DNA of 64,000 nucleotides, taken from NCBI GenBank assembly GCA_963838095.1, contig CAWIPO010000006.1, forward strand, positions 372,001-436,000. The letters are read 5' to 3'. A program made the translations under genes and the position numbers. The DNA comes from CAWCGU01 sp963838095 (GTDB lineage Bacteria > Actinomycetota > Thermoleophilia > Solirubrobacterales > 70-9). The notes beneath the pieces were generated by a model that saw nothing but the letters and a program-made list of their open reading frames with translations, made no database searches and was not told where the DNA came from. Each line of letters begins with the position of its first letter. The stretch's first letter is position 1. Shown here piece after piece: positions 49,981 to 57,871 of the stretch.

Positions 49981-50520
49981 ATGACCACCGTCAACCTGCG
50001 CGAGTTCCGCCCCGAGGACGCCGCCGCCGTCAAGCGCTGGTTCAACGACGGGCGCGTGACCGAGAACATGATGGAAGTGCGGCAGGGGATGTCGGCAGAC
50101 GATGCTGCCGGGTGGGTGGAGCGAGCGATGCGAAGCGACGGGTCGGATCGCAAATGGGCGGTGCTCCTCGACGATCTCCCAGACGCCGTCGGCTTCACCG
50201 CCCTCTACGGGATCGGCGGCCAGCTCGCTCCCGAGCTCGGCTGCGTGATCGCCGACCCGGCGGCGTGGGGAAAGGGTGTCGGTCGCGAGGCCGAGCGCCT
50301 CACCCTCACGCTCGCATTCGACGAGCTCGGCGCGCACCGGGTGTACGGGCGGATTCCGGCGACGAACGAGGCGGCGAAGCACGTCGTCACCTGGCTCGGA
50401 TGGAGCAAGGAGGGTGTGATGCGAGACCACATCCGCCGCCCCGACGGAACCCTGATCGACTGCGAGGTCTGGGGCATCACGGCGCCCGAATGGCAGGAGC
50501 GCTGGCGGGAGCAGGAGTGA
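49981..50520 (+). CDS. GNAT acetyltransferase (RimJ/RimL-like)
   Basis: 179 residues from ATG 49981. Begins VNLREFRPEDAAAVKRWFND; acetyl-CoA loop around ADPAAWGKGVGREAERLTLTLAF, then RIPATNEAAKHVVTWLGWSKEG. Similar to enzymes that acetylate protein N-termini or amino sugars; the location after a sugar transferase makes a 4-amino-sugar substrate possible. Stop overlaps the next GTG (GTGA). Confidence 0.85.
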   Translation: MTTVNLREFRPEDAAAVKRWFNDGRVTENMMEVRQGMSADDAAGWVERAMRSDGSDRKWAVLLDDLPDAVGFTALYGIGGQLAPELGCVIADPAAWGKGVGREAERLTLTLAFDELGAHRVYGRIPATNEAAKHVVTWLGWSKEGVMRDHIRRPDGTLIDCEVWGITAPEWQERWREQE

Positions 50521-51437
50521 GCGGCGCCGAGCTGCTCGACGACCGCGGCGAGGCGGCGGCCTCGGAGGAGTTCTTTCGGTCCAGGCGGTTCCTCGAAGCG
50601 GAGGGGGTGACGCATTCGCTGCACCTCGAGGCGGAGGCGGGGACGGTCACCTTGCCGCTGATCGTCCGCGAGTTGGCCGGCAGCGGGCATGCCGACGCAA
50701 TCTCGCCCTACGGCTACCCCGGCGGCGAGGTCGATGGCTCTCCGCCGAGCGTCCAGGACGTCGACTGGTCCCCTACCGGCCTCGTCAGCATCTTCGTCCG
50801 CGATCGCGTCGGCGAGCCTTCGCTGCGCGGCGGGACCGAGCGCTCGCAGCTTCAGATCGCCGACCCGGATCTGCCTCCGAAATCGCGGATGAGCGACCGC
50901 CAGCAGGTGCGCAAGAACGAGCAGCGGGGTTACTCCGTGCGCGCTGTCGGTGGACAAGACAGCAGCCAGGGAGAGCGTGCGGCGTTCCACACGGTCTACG
51001 AGCAGACGATGGACAGAACGGGCGCCGGCGAGCGCTACTACTTTCCCGGCGAGTACTTCGAAGCCGTCCTCGCGAGCGAAGGCGCTTGGCTGTTCCTGTG
51101 CGACGCGCCCGCCGGCAAGGTGGCCGCTGCCTCGATCGCCGTGCTAAGCGACGGCTTTCTGCACTACTTCCTCAGTGGAACCTCCGACGAACACCTGCGC
51201 GACGCGCCGATGAAGAACCTGCTTGTGGAGATGGTCAGTTTCGCCACCGAGCTCGGGCAACCGCTGAACCTGGGCGGTGGCATCACCCCCGGCGACGGGC
51301 TGGAGGAGTTCAAGCGCGGCTTCGCAAACCGCCAGCTGCCGTTCGTGACCCACGAGATCGTCTGTGACCCGGACGAGTACGCGCGCCTTTCCGCGGGACG
51401 CGGCGAATCCGATTTCTTTCCGGCCTATCGGAGCTAG
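50517..51437 (+). CDS. GNAT/FemAB-like acyltransferase
   Basis: 306 residues from GTG 50517. An N-terminal half with FFRSRRFLEAEG and ISPYGYPGG, then SDRQQVRKNEQRGYSVRAV and FHTVYEQTMDRTGAGERYYF, GKVAAASIAVLSDGFLHYFLSGTSDE and MKNLLVEMVSFATELG, GFANRQLPF. This pattern matches FemAB/PEP-CTERM-type GNAT proteins that add amino acids to wall precursors or act on polysaccharide. Ends in a shared CTAG stop with pgl. Confidence 0.8.
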   Translation: MSGAELLDDRGEAAASEEFFRSRRFLEAEGVTHSLHLEAEAGTVTLPLIVRELAGSGHADAISPYGYPGGEVDGSPPSVQDVDWSPTGLVSIFVRDRVGEPSLRGGTERSQLQIADPDLPPKSRMSDRQQVRKNEQRGYSVRAVGGQDSSQGERAAFHTVYEQTMDRTGAGERYYFPGEYFEAVLASEGAWLFLCDAPAGKVAAASIAVLSDGFLHYFLSGTSDEHLRDAPMKNLLVEMVSFATELGQPLNLGGGITPGDGLEEFKRGFANRQLPFVTHEIVCDPDEYARLSAGRGESDFFPAYRS

Positions 51438-52135
51438 AGAAGCACCGCCGCGGCTTCGTCCAGCAGCACCGTCAGCCGCCCGGACCCGGGTTGCACCAGG
51501 CTCGCCGGCGTCTCGGGGTTCGGCTCGGCGCCGAACGCCCGCCCAACCGGCTCGGCCTTGTCCGCGCCCTTGATCAGGAAGATCACCTCGCGGGCCGCGT
51601 TGATCGCCGGGAGCGTGAGTGTCACCCGCGCCACGTGGGGAGGTTGCCCCGCCTCGGGCACACCGACCACTGGCCGATCGCGCTCATCGAGCGAGTGCTG
51701 GTTCGGGAACAGCGATGCGGTGTGGCCGTCGAGCCCGATTCCCAGCAGCACCAGGTCGAGCACCGGAGTCCCATCGCCGAGTGGCTCCCGCAGCTCCCCC
51801 TCATACATCGCGGCGGCCTGATCCGGTCCCTCCTCGCCTCGAATCCGGTGCACCTCCGGTGCCGCATCCCCGAGCCGGTCGAGCAGCGCCGCGCGCACCA
51901 TCCCGTAGTTCGAGCGCTCGTCGTCGGGCTGCACGCAGCGCTCGTCGCCAAACCACAGCGTGCAGCGCGGCCAGTCGAGCTGCATGGCGGCAAGCAACTC
52001 GTATGCCGCCCGTGGGGTGGAGCCCCCGGCGAGCGCGAGATGCCCGCCCGAAGCGACGACCTCCGCCATTCGCTCCGCGGCCTCCGCGGCGGGATCGTCC
52101 AGGATCAGCTTCTCCACTGCACGCAATGAGATCAT
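51434..52135 (-). CDS. pgl: 6-phosphogluconolactonase
   Basis: 233 residues. DevB/Pgl motifs: LALAGGSTPRAAYELL, LWFGDERCVQPDDERSNYGM, VLLGIGLDGHTASLFP and ITLTLPAIN-type RVTLTLPAINAAREVIFL. Second step of the oxidative pentose-phosphate pathway, hydrolysing the lactone formed by Zwf. Its start codon overlaps the divergent phosphatase start through CATG at 52133-52136, leaving no spacer. Confidence 0.94.
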   Translation of the reverse strand: MISLRAVEKLILDDPAAEAAERMAEVVASGGHLALAGGSTPRAAYELLAAMQLDWPRCTLWFGDERCVQPDDERSNYGMVRAALLDRLGDAAPEVHRIRGEEGPDQAAAMYEGELREPLGDGTPVLDLVLLGIGLDGHTASLFPNQHSLDERDRPVVGVPEAGQPPHVARVTLTLPAINAAREVIFLIKGADKAEPVGRAFGAEPNPETPASLVQPGSGRLTVLLDEAAAVLL

Positions 52136-52718
52136 GCCGGCCGTGTCCGCGTCGCCGCTACAGCTGATCCTCGTCCGCCACGGCGAGACGGAATGGAGCC
52201 GCGACGGGCGTCACACTGGCCGAACCGACATCCCGTTGACCGAGAACGGGGTGGCCGAAGCCGAGGCGGTGAAGCCGCTTCTGGAGCAATTCTCGTTTCG
52301 CCGCGTTCTCTCCAGCCCGCTCTCGCGCGCGCTCGAGACTGCCCGGCTCGCCGGCCTCGGCGATCGGGCCGAGCTGCGCGACGAGCTCCTGGAGTGGGAC
52401 TACGGTGAGTACGAGGGAATCACGACGGCCGAGATCCACGAGACGCGGCCGGATTGGATCCTGTGGCGCGACGGCTGCCCCGGCGGGGAGCAGCCGGAGG
52501 ACATCGGCGCCCGCGCCGATCGCCTTTTGGACGATCTGGGCGGGGAGGAGGGCGACGTGGCGATCTTCGCCCACGGCCACAGCCTCCGAGTCCTCGCGGC
52601 TCGCTGGCTCGAGCTCTCGCCCGCCGAGGGCGCCCGCTTCGTGCTCGGCACCGCGACCCTCAGCGTGCTCGGCTGGGAGCACGACTGGCACACGATCCGC
52701 ACCTGGAACTCGCGCTAG
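52134..52718 (+). CDS. Histidine phosphatase (phosphoglycerate mutase-like)
   Basis: 194 residues from ATG 52134. Phosphohistidine motif LILVRHGETEWSRDGRHTGR, then LSSPLSRALETARL, WDYGEYEGIT and FAHGHSLRVLAARW with the second catalytic His. Belongs to the CobC/GpmB group of small-molecule phosphatases. A GTG five residues later is an alternative start that would remove the overlap with pgl. Substrate unknown; a sugar phosphate is plausible from context. Confidence 0.9.
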   Translation: MPAVSASPLQLILVRHGETEWSRDGRHTGRTDIPLTENGVAEAEAVKPLLEQFSFRRVLSSPLSRALETARLAGLGDRAELRDELLEWDYGEYEGITTAEIHETRPDWILWRDGCPGGEQPEDIGARADRLLDDLGGEEGDVAIFAHGHSLRVLAARWLELSPAEGARFVLGTATLSVLGWEHDWHTIRTWNSR

Positions 52719-52723
52719 ACGGG

Positions 52724-53494
52724 ATGACGCTGCATCCTCTCGCGAAGCGTTTTGCCGCGGTCGCGGATGCCTACGAGCACGGGCGGCCCGACTATCCACC
52801 AGCCGTGGTCGGAGCGCTGGCCGCCGAGTTGGGGGTCGGCTTTGGGGCCCGTGTGCTCGACCTCGCCGCCGGAACCGGAAAGCTCACCGGGCCGCTGCTC
52901 GTCGCGGGGTTCGACGTGGTGGCCGTCGAGCCGCAGGCACCGCTGCGCGAGAGGCTGGCCGCGATCGTCGGCAGCGAGCGCGTCCGCGAGGGCTTGGCCG
53001 AGGCGATTCCGCTCCCGGCCGCGTCGGTCGACGCCGTCACCGTTGCAGACGCGTTTCACTGGTTCAACCAGGGAGAGGCGCTGGAGGAGATCCGCCGCGT
53101 GCTGAGGCCCGGCGGCGGGCTTGCTTTGTTGACGAGCATGCCGGACTGGAGCGGCGCAACGTGGGCGCACGAGCTCGGGACGATGATCAACGACCTGCGC
53201 CCCGAGCACCCGTATTTCGATGGGCCGCCATGGCAGGACGCGGTGCGCTCGGCGGGAGGCTGGTCGGCCCCGCGAGAGTTCCGCGTCACGAGCTCCCAAC
53301 CCACCGATCGAGGTCGGATCGTCGACTACGTCGCATCGATGAGCTGGGTTGCCGCGCTCCCTGAGGACGAGCGTGACAAGTGGCTGGCGCAGGTCGTGGC
53401 GCTCCTCGACCGGGACGAGATGCCATCCGAGCTGCCGGTGCACGTCCTCGTCGGCTTGACCGGTCCGGAGGTCTCGATTGACGTTGACCGCTAG
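52724..53494 (+). CDS. Class I SAM-dependent methyltransferase
   Basis: 256 residues from ATG 52724, 5 nt after the phosphatase stop. Starts KRFAAVADAYEHGRPDYP, SAM motif I VLDLAAGTGKLTGPLLVAG, then VAVEPQAPLRERL, AEAIPLPAASVDAVTVADAFHWF and LRPGGGLALL. Resembles the UbiE/trans-aconitate methyltransferase-like group; substrate unknown. Shares a CTAG double stop with pgi. Confidence 0.88.
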   Translation: MTLHPLAKRFAAVADAYEHGRPDYPPAVVGALAAELGVGFGARVLDLAAGTGKLTGPLLVAGFDVVAVEPQAPLRERLAAIVGSERVREGLAEAIPLPAASVDAVTVADAFHWFNQGEALEEIRRVLRPGGGLALLTSMPDWSGATWAHELGTMINDLRPEHPYFDGPPWQDAVRSAGGWSAPREFRVTSSQPTDRGRIVDYVASMSWVAALPEDERDKWLAQVVALLDRDEMPSELPVHVLVGLTGPEVSIDVDR

Positions 53495-55125
53495 GGCTCG
53501 CGATTGGCCCGGTAGCGGCGGATGAGGGCGTTCGTGGAACTGTCGTGGACGAGGGCCGGCTCGTCGACCGCCTGAAGCTCGGGCACGATCGCCTTCGCCA
53601 GCGCCTTTCCAAGCTCCACGCCCCACTGGTCGAACGAGTCGATTCCCCACACCGTTCCCTGCGTGAAGACGCTGTGCTCGTACAGCGCCACGAGGGCGCC
53701 CAGAGTCTCGGGCGTCAGCCGCTCGGCGAGGATCGTGTTCGTCGGCCGGTTTCCCTCGAAGACGCGGTGGGGGACCAGCTCCTCGGGCGTCCCCTCCGCG
53801 CGCACCTGGTCCGCCGTCTTCCCGAAGGCCAGCGCCTCCGTCTGAGCGAAGACGTTGGCGATCAACAGGTCGTGGTGCTCGCCCAGCGGGTTCAGCGTCC
53901 GGTGAAAGCCGATGAAGTCGCACGGAATCAGCTTCGTGCCCTGATGGATCAGCTGGTAGAAGGAGTGCTGGCCGTTGGTTCCCGGCTCGCCCCAGTAGAC
54001 GGCGCCGGTCTCGTAGTCGACGCCGGTGCCGTCGAGCGTCACGTGCTTGCCGTTCGACTCCATCGTCAGCTGCTGCAGGTACGCCGGGAAGCGCTTCAGG
54101 TACTGCTCATAGGGCAGCACCGCCACCGTCTGGGCGCCGAAGAAGTCGCCGTACCAGACCGCCAGCAGCCCCATCAAGGCCGGCAGGTTGGAGTCGATCG
54201 GGGCATCCAGGAAGTGCTCGTCCATTGCGTGGAAGCCGGCCAGCATCTCGGCGAAGCGCTCCGGGCCGATCGCGAGCATCGTCGAGAGGCCGATCGCCGA
54301 GTCCATCGAGTAGCGGCCGCCCACCCACTCCCAGAACCCGAACATGTTCTCGGTGTCGATCCCGAACTCCGACACTCCGTCGGCGTTCGTCGACACGGCG
54401 ACGAAGTGCTTCGCGATCGCCGCCTCGTCGCCCCCGAGCCCGGCGAGCGCCCACTCGCGCGCCGTGTGCGCGTTGGTCATCGTCTCCAGGGTCGTGAACG
54501 TCTTCGAGGAGACGATGAACAGGGTCTGCTCGGGATCGAGGTCCCGTGTGGCTTCGGCGAAGTCGGTGCCGTCGACGTTGGAGACGAACCGGAACGTCAT
54601 CTCGCGGTGCGAGTAGTGGCGGAGCGCCTCGTACGCCATCACCGGCCCCAGGTCGGAGCCGCCGATGCCGATGTTGATCACGTTGCGGATCGGCTTCCCC
54701 GTATGCCCCTTCCACTCACCGCTTCGGATCCGGTCGGCGAATGCGCCCATCCGGTCGAGCACCTCGTGCACCTGCTTGACGACGTCGGTGCCGTCGACGA
54801 TCAGCGAGCGCTCGCGCGGCATCCGCAGCGCCACGTGCAGCACCGAGCGGTTCTCCGAGACGTTGATCCGCTCGCCGGCGAACATCGCCTCGCGCCGCTG
54901 CGGGAAACCGCACTCGTCCGCGAGCGCGATCAGCAGCGAGAGGGTCTCGTCGCTGACCCGGTTCTTCGAGTAGTCGAGGAAGAGCCCGGCACCCTCGGCG
55001 ACCAGGCGCTCGCCGCGCTGCGGATCGTCGTCGAAGAGATCCCGCAGGTGCCGGCCGGCGATCTCCCCATGGTGCGCTTCCAGTGCCTGCCATGCCGGTC
55101 GCGAGCGCAGGGGCGTCGGGGTCAC
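53491..55125 (-). CDS. pgi: Glucose-6-phosphate isomerase
   Basis: 544 residues from GTG 55125. PGI signatures: NIGIGGSDLGPVMAYEAL, FWEWVGGRYSMDSAIGLS and FDQWGVELGKALAKAI. Interconverts glucose-6-P and fructose-6-P, linking glycolysis to the pentose-phosphate genes around it. A TAGGCT box lies 6 nt before the GTG. It is divergent from the MFS gene across a 35-bp spacer. Confidence 0.97.
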   Translation of the reverse strand: MTPTPLRSRPAWQALEAHHGEIAGRHLRDLFDDDPQRGERLVAEGAGLFLDYSKNRVSDETLSLLIALADECGFPQRREAMFAGERINVSENRSVLHVALRMPRERSLIVDGTDVVKQVHEVLDRMGAFADRIRSGEWKGHTGKPIRNVINIGIGGSDLGPVMAYEALRHYSHREMTFRFVSNVDGTDFAEATRDLDPEQTLFIVSSKTFTTLETMTNAHTAREWALAGLGGDEAAIAKHFVAVSTNADGVSEFGIDTENMFGFWEWVGGRYSMDSAIGLSTMLAIGPERFAEMLAGFHAMDEHFLDAPIDSNLPALMGLLAVWYGDFFGAQTVAVLPYEQYLKRFPAYLQQLTMESNGKHVTLDGTGVDYETGAVYWGEPGTNGQHSFYQLIHQGTKLIPCDFIGFHRTLNPLGEHHDLLIANVFAQTEALAFGKTADQVRAEGTPEELVPHRVFEGNRPTNTILAERLTPETLGALVALYEHSVFTQGTVWGIDSFDQWGVELGKALAKAIVPELQAVDEPALVHDSSTNALIRRYRANREP

Positions 55126-55131
55126 GGCCGC

Positions 55132-55153
55132 AGCCTACTCCGGAAATTAGACT
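55132..55153. promoter_or_regulatory. Back-to-back -10 boxes for pgi and the MFS gene
   Basis: Minus strand TAGGCT (55132-55137) is 6 nt from the pgi GTG; plus strand TAGACT (55148-55153) is 7 nt from the MFS GTG. Only 10 bp separate the boxes, so each -35 region would lie inside the other gene. Confidence 0.5.
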
Positions 55154-55160
55154 CGCCTGT

Positions 55161-56768
55161 GTGAGCGCTGTGAAGCGTGTCTTCGGCTCCGCGCTGCTGC
55201 ACGTCCCCCACCCTCACCACGCTCCGCCGCGAGCCGCTGGGGGAAGCGTCAATCCCACCGCCGTGCTCGCGCTTTCGTGCGGGATCCTGTTCCTGATCGC
55301 GGTCAACACGACGGCGATCAACACCGCGCTGAACGCGATCGCCGAGGACCTCGACATGGGGACCAGCGAGCTCAGCTGGGCGGTCGGGATCTACATGCTC
55401 TCCGTGGCGGCGTTCGTCGTTCTCGGGGGCAGGCTCGGCGACATGTTCGGGGAGCTGAGGATGGTGGTCGGCGGACTGCTCGTGTTCGCGATCGCGGCGC
55501 TGCTGGTGGCGGCCGCCCAGGGCGCGCCCATGGCGATTCTCGGCAGGGCGCTGCAGGGCGCCGGCGCCGCGGCCCTGATGCCCGCTTCGATGGCGGTGTT
55601 GCGACTCGCGTTTCCGCCCGAGCGGCAGGGATTCGCGCTCGGGATCTGGGGCGCCACGGGAGGGCTGGGGTTCGCGATCGGGCCGCTGATCGGAGGGGCG
55701 GTCACCGATCTCGTCGGGTGGCGCTGGATCTGGTGGGCATCGGTGATCGCCGCGGTTGTTCTTGCCTCGATCGCGACGGGGACGCTGCGTGCGATGCCGC
55801 GCCCCACTGAGCGTCCCCAGATGGACCGCCCCGGGATCGTGCTGCTGCCCGTGGCGCTGTTCGCGCTGATCTTCGCGATTCAGCAAGCGCCGACGTGGGG
55901 GTGGGGATCCGCAGAGACGATTACGGCGTTTGCCGTCAGCGGGATCGCGTTCACAGCGCTGGTGGTTGTGGAGCTCCGAAAGGGCGAGCGCGACGAGGCG
56001 CCGATGCTCCACCTCGCGCTGTTGCGCATTCCCGCGCTCGTCGGCGCAATCCTGGGGACGTGGGTGAACACGATGAGCCTGATCGGGATCCTGTTCTTCT
56101 TCAACATCTACGTGCAGTCGATCTTCACCCTGGACTACTCGGCGGTCCAGGCGAGCGTCGCGTTGCTGCCGTACGGAGCCTGCGTGTTCATCGCCTCATT
56201 GCTGATCGGGCCGGTATGCGACCGAGTTGGCTACCGGTGGCCGCTGGCGATCGGACTGGCGCTGATGGGAGTGGGGGCGCTGCTCCTCAGCCGGGTCGAT
56301 GCGGATTCCGGCTATGGGGCTCTGTGGTGGTGCACGATGATCCAGGGGGTTGGGGTGGGGATGACGTTCGCAAGTCCCTCAGCCGCAGGGTTGCGCGCGG
56401 TTCCCGGGGAGGAGGCGGGAGAGGCGTCGGGGATCATCAACGTGTCCCGCTACGTCGCCGCCGCTCTGGTGATCTCGGTCGGCAGCGTCGTCTTCACCAC
56501 CGTCGGCGCAAACGAGCTCAACGCCTCGCTCGAAGGCGCCCGGCTGGCGTCGATCGAGCGCGAGAAGCTGGACAAAAGCCTCACCGGCGCCCCCGCCCAG
56601 GTCGAGGCGCTGGAGAGCGAGCTTGACTCGGCGCAGTTGAAGCCGTTCAGAGAAGGCAGCCCGGGCGCGATCGCGGCCGGGTTCTCGGCGGTGAACGTCG
56701 GCCTCGGAATCATCTCGCTGCTATCCGCGCTCGCCTGGATCGTGCTCATGCGCCCTCGGGAGCCCTGA
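55161..56768 (+). CDS. MFS transporter, DHA2-like (14 TM)
   Basis: 535 residues from GTG 55161. Around fourteen membrane segments; motif A-like GGRLGDMFGELRMVVGG, motif C-type GIWGATGGLGFAIGPLIGG, and DRVGYRWPLAIGLAL. This is the drug:H+ antiporter-2 (EmrB/QacA) pattern, so multidrug or metabolite efflux is likely. A ~60-residue hydrophilic loop precedes the last helix. Substrate unknown. Converges with tal. Confidence 0.88.
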   Translation: MSAVKRVFGSALLHVPHPHHAPPRAAGGSVNPTAVLALSCGILFLIAVNTTAINTALNAIAEDLDMGTSELSWAVGIYMLSVAAFVVLGGRLGDMFGELRMVVGGLLVFAIAALLVAAAQGAPMAILGRALQGAGAAALMPASMAVLRLAFPPERQGFALGIWGATGGLGFAIGPLIGGAVTDLVGWRWIWWASVIAAVVLASIATGTLRAMPRPTERPQMDRPGIVLLPVALFALIFAIQQAPTWGWGSAETITAFAVSGIAFTALVVVELRKGERDEAPMLHLALLRIPALVGAILGTWVNTMSLIGILFFFNIYVQSIFTLDYSAVQASVALLPYGACVFIASLLIGPVCDRVGYRWPLAIGLALMGVGALLLSRVDADSGYGALWWCTMIQGVGVGMTFASPSAAGLRAVPGEEAGEASGIINVSRYVAAALVISVGSVVFTTVGANELNASLEGARLASIEREKLDKSLTGAPAQVEALESELDSAQLKPFREGSPGAIAAGFSAVNVGLGIISLLSALAWIVLMRPREP

Positions 56769-56802
56769 GGGCTCCTGAGCGTCCTACGCGGCTCCCCTCA
56801 GG
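56764..56802. terminator. Possible bidirectional terminator between MFS gene and tal
   Basis: CCTGAGGG (56764-56771) pairs with CCCTCAGG (56795-56802): 8 bp, 23-nt loop, between convergent genes. No T-tract. Confidence 0.35.
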
Positions 56803-57871
56803 CGAGCGCTTCGCGCTTCGACTCGAGCGAGCCGAGCAGCTCGCGCCAGGAGGCGTTGAAGGACTCCTTGCCCTCCTCCTGGAGGCGAACGGCCAGCGCG
56901 GCGACGTCGACTCCGGCCGTTTCGAACTCGCCCAGCACCTCCTCCGCGTCGCCGTCGTCGGGCGGAATCGGCTCGCCTACGTCGCCGTGGTCGGCGAACG
57001 CCAGCAGCGTGTTCTCCGGCATCGTGTTGACGGTGTTGGGCGCCGCCAGGGCCTCGACGTAGAGCACGTCCGAAGCGTCCGGGTCCTTCGTTCCCGTGCT
57101 TGCGAACAGCAGCCTCTGCGGGCGTGCGCCCTCGTTGACGAGCCGCTGCCAGCGCTCGGAGTCGAGCAGCTCCCGGTAGGCGCGGTAGGCGCGCTCGCCG
57201 ACGGCGATCCCGAGTTGGTTCCGAAGCTCGTCGCCGACCTGATCGGAGACAGCGACGTCCCAGCGGCTGACGAAGAGCGATGCGACCGACGGCACCATCG
57301 GCTCCAGGCCGGCCTCGATCCTGCGCTCGATGCCTCGCGAGTAGGCGTCGGCCGCTCCCAGGTAGTGGTCCGTCGAGAACAGGAGCGTGACGTTGATCGG
57401 AATCCCGGCGAAGATCGCCTCCTCGATCGCCTGGTGCCCCGCCTCGGTGCCCGGGATCTTGATGAACACGTTGCCCTCGGCGCGACCGTGCAGCTCGGCG
57501 GCCTGCTGGATAGTCGCCTCGGCGTCGTCGGCGAGCAGCGGGGAGACCTCGAGCGATACCCAGCCGTCGACGTCGTCGGTGCGCTCGTTGATCGGCGCGA
57601 AAAGCTCGGCCGCTCGCTTCAGGTCGGTCAGCGCCAGCTCGAAGAACAGATCCTCTCCCTCCAGCCCCTGACTCTGAAGCTCGGCGATCTGCTCGTCATA
57701 GGCATCACCTGAGCCGATTGCCTTGTCGAAGATCGTCGGATTCGAGGTCAGTCCCGTCACCGAGAGCTGCTCGATGTAGCCGGCGAGCGTGCCGTCGTCG
57801 AGCATCGTCCGGGTGATGTTGTCGATCCACAGGCTCTGTCCCAGCTCGTGCAGCTGCTGTGTCGTTTTCAT
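56798..57871 (-). CDS. tal: Transaldolase
   Basis: 357 residues. LGQSLWIDNITRTMLDDG, SVTGLTSNPTIFDKAI near the N-terminus, NVFIKIPGTEAG with the Schiff-base lysine, PINVTLLFS and VASLFVSRWD. Actinobacterial-length transaldolase of the TalB/Tal family. Exchanges a dihydroxyacetone unit in the non-oxidative pentose-phosphate pathway. ATG overlaps the tkt stop (ATGA), so the two are co-translated. Confidence 0.96.
   Translation of the reverse strand: MKTTQQLHELGQSLWIDNITRTMLDDGTLAGYIEQLSVTGLTSNPTIFDKAIGSGDAYDEQIAELQSQGLEGEDLFFELALTDLKRAAELFAPINERTDDVDGWVSLEVSPLLADDAEATIQQAAELHGRAEGNVFIKIPGTEAGHQAIEEAIFAGIPINVTLLFSTDHYLGAADAYSRGIERRIEAGLEPMVPSVASLFVSRWDVAVSDQVGDELRNQLGIAVGERAYRAYRELLDSERWQRLVNEGARPQRLLFASTGTKDPDASDVLYVEALAAPNTVNTMPENTLLAFADHGDVGEPIPPDDGDAEEVLGEFETAGVDVAALAVRLQEEGKESFNASWRELLGSLESKREALA

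Noticed and set aside
53545..55164. Plus-strand frame of about 540 codons opposite pgi
   Set aside because: Shadow of pgi; no domains, and pgi is intact.
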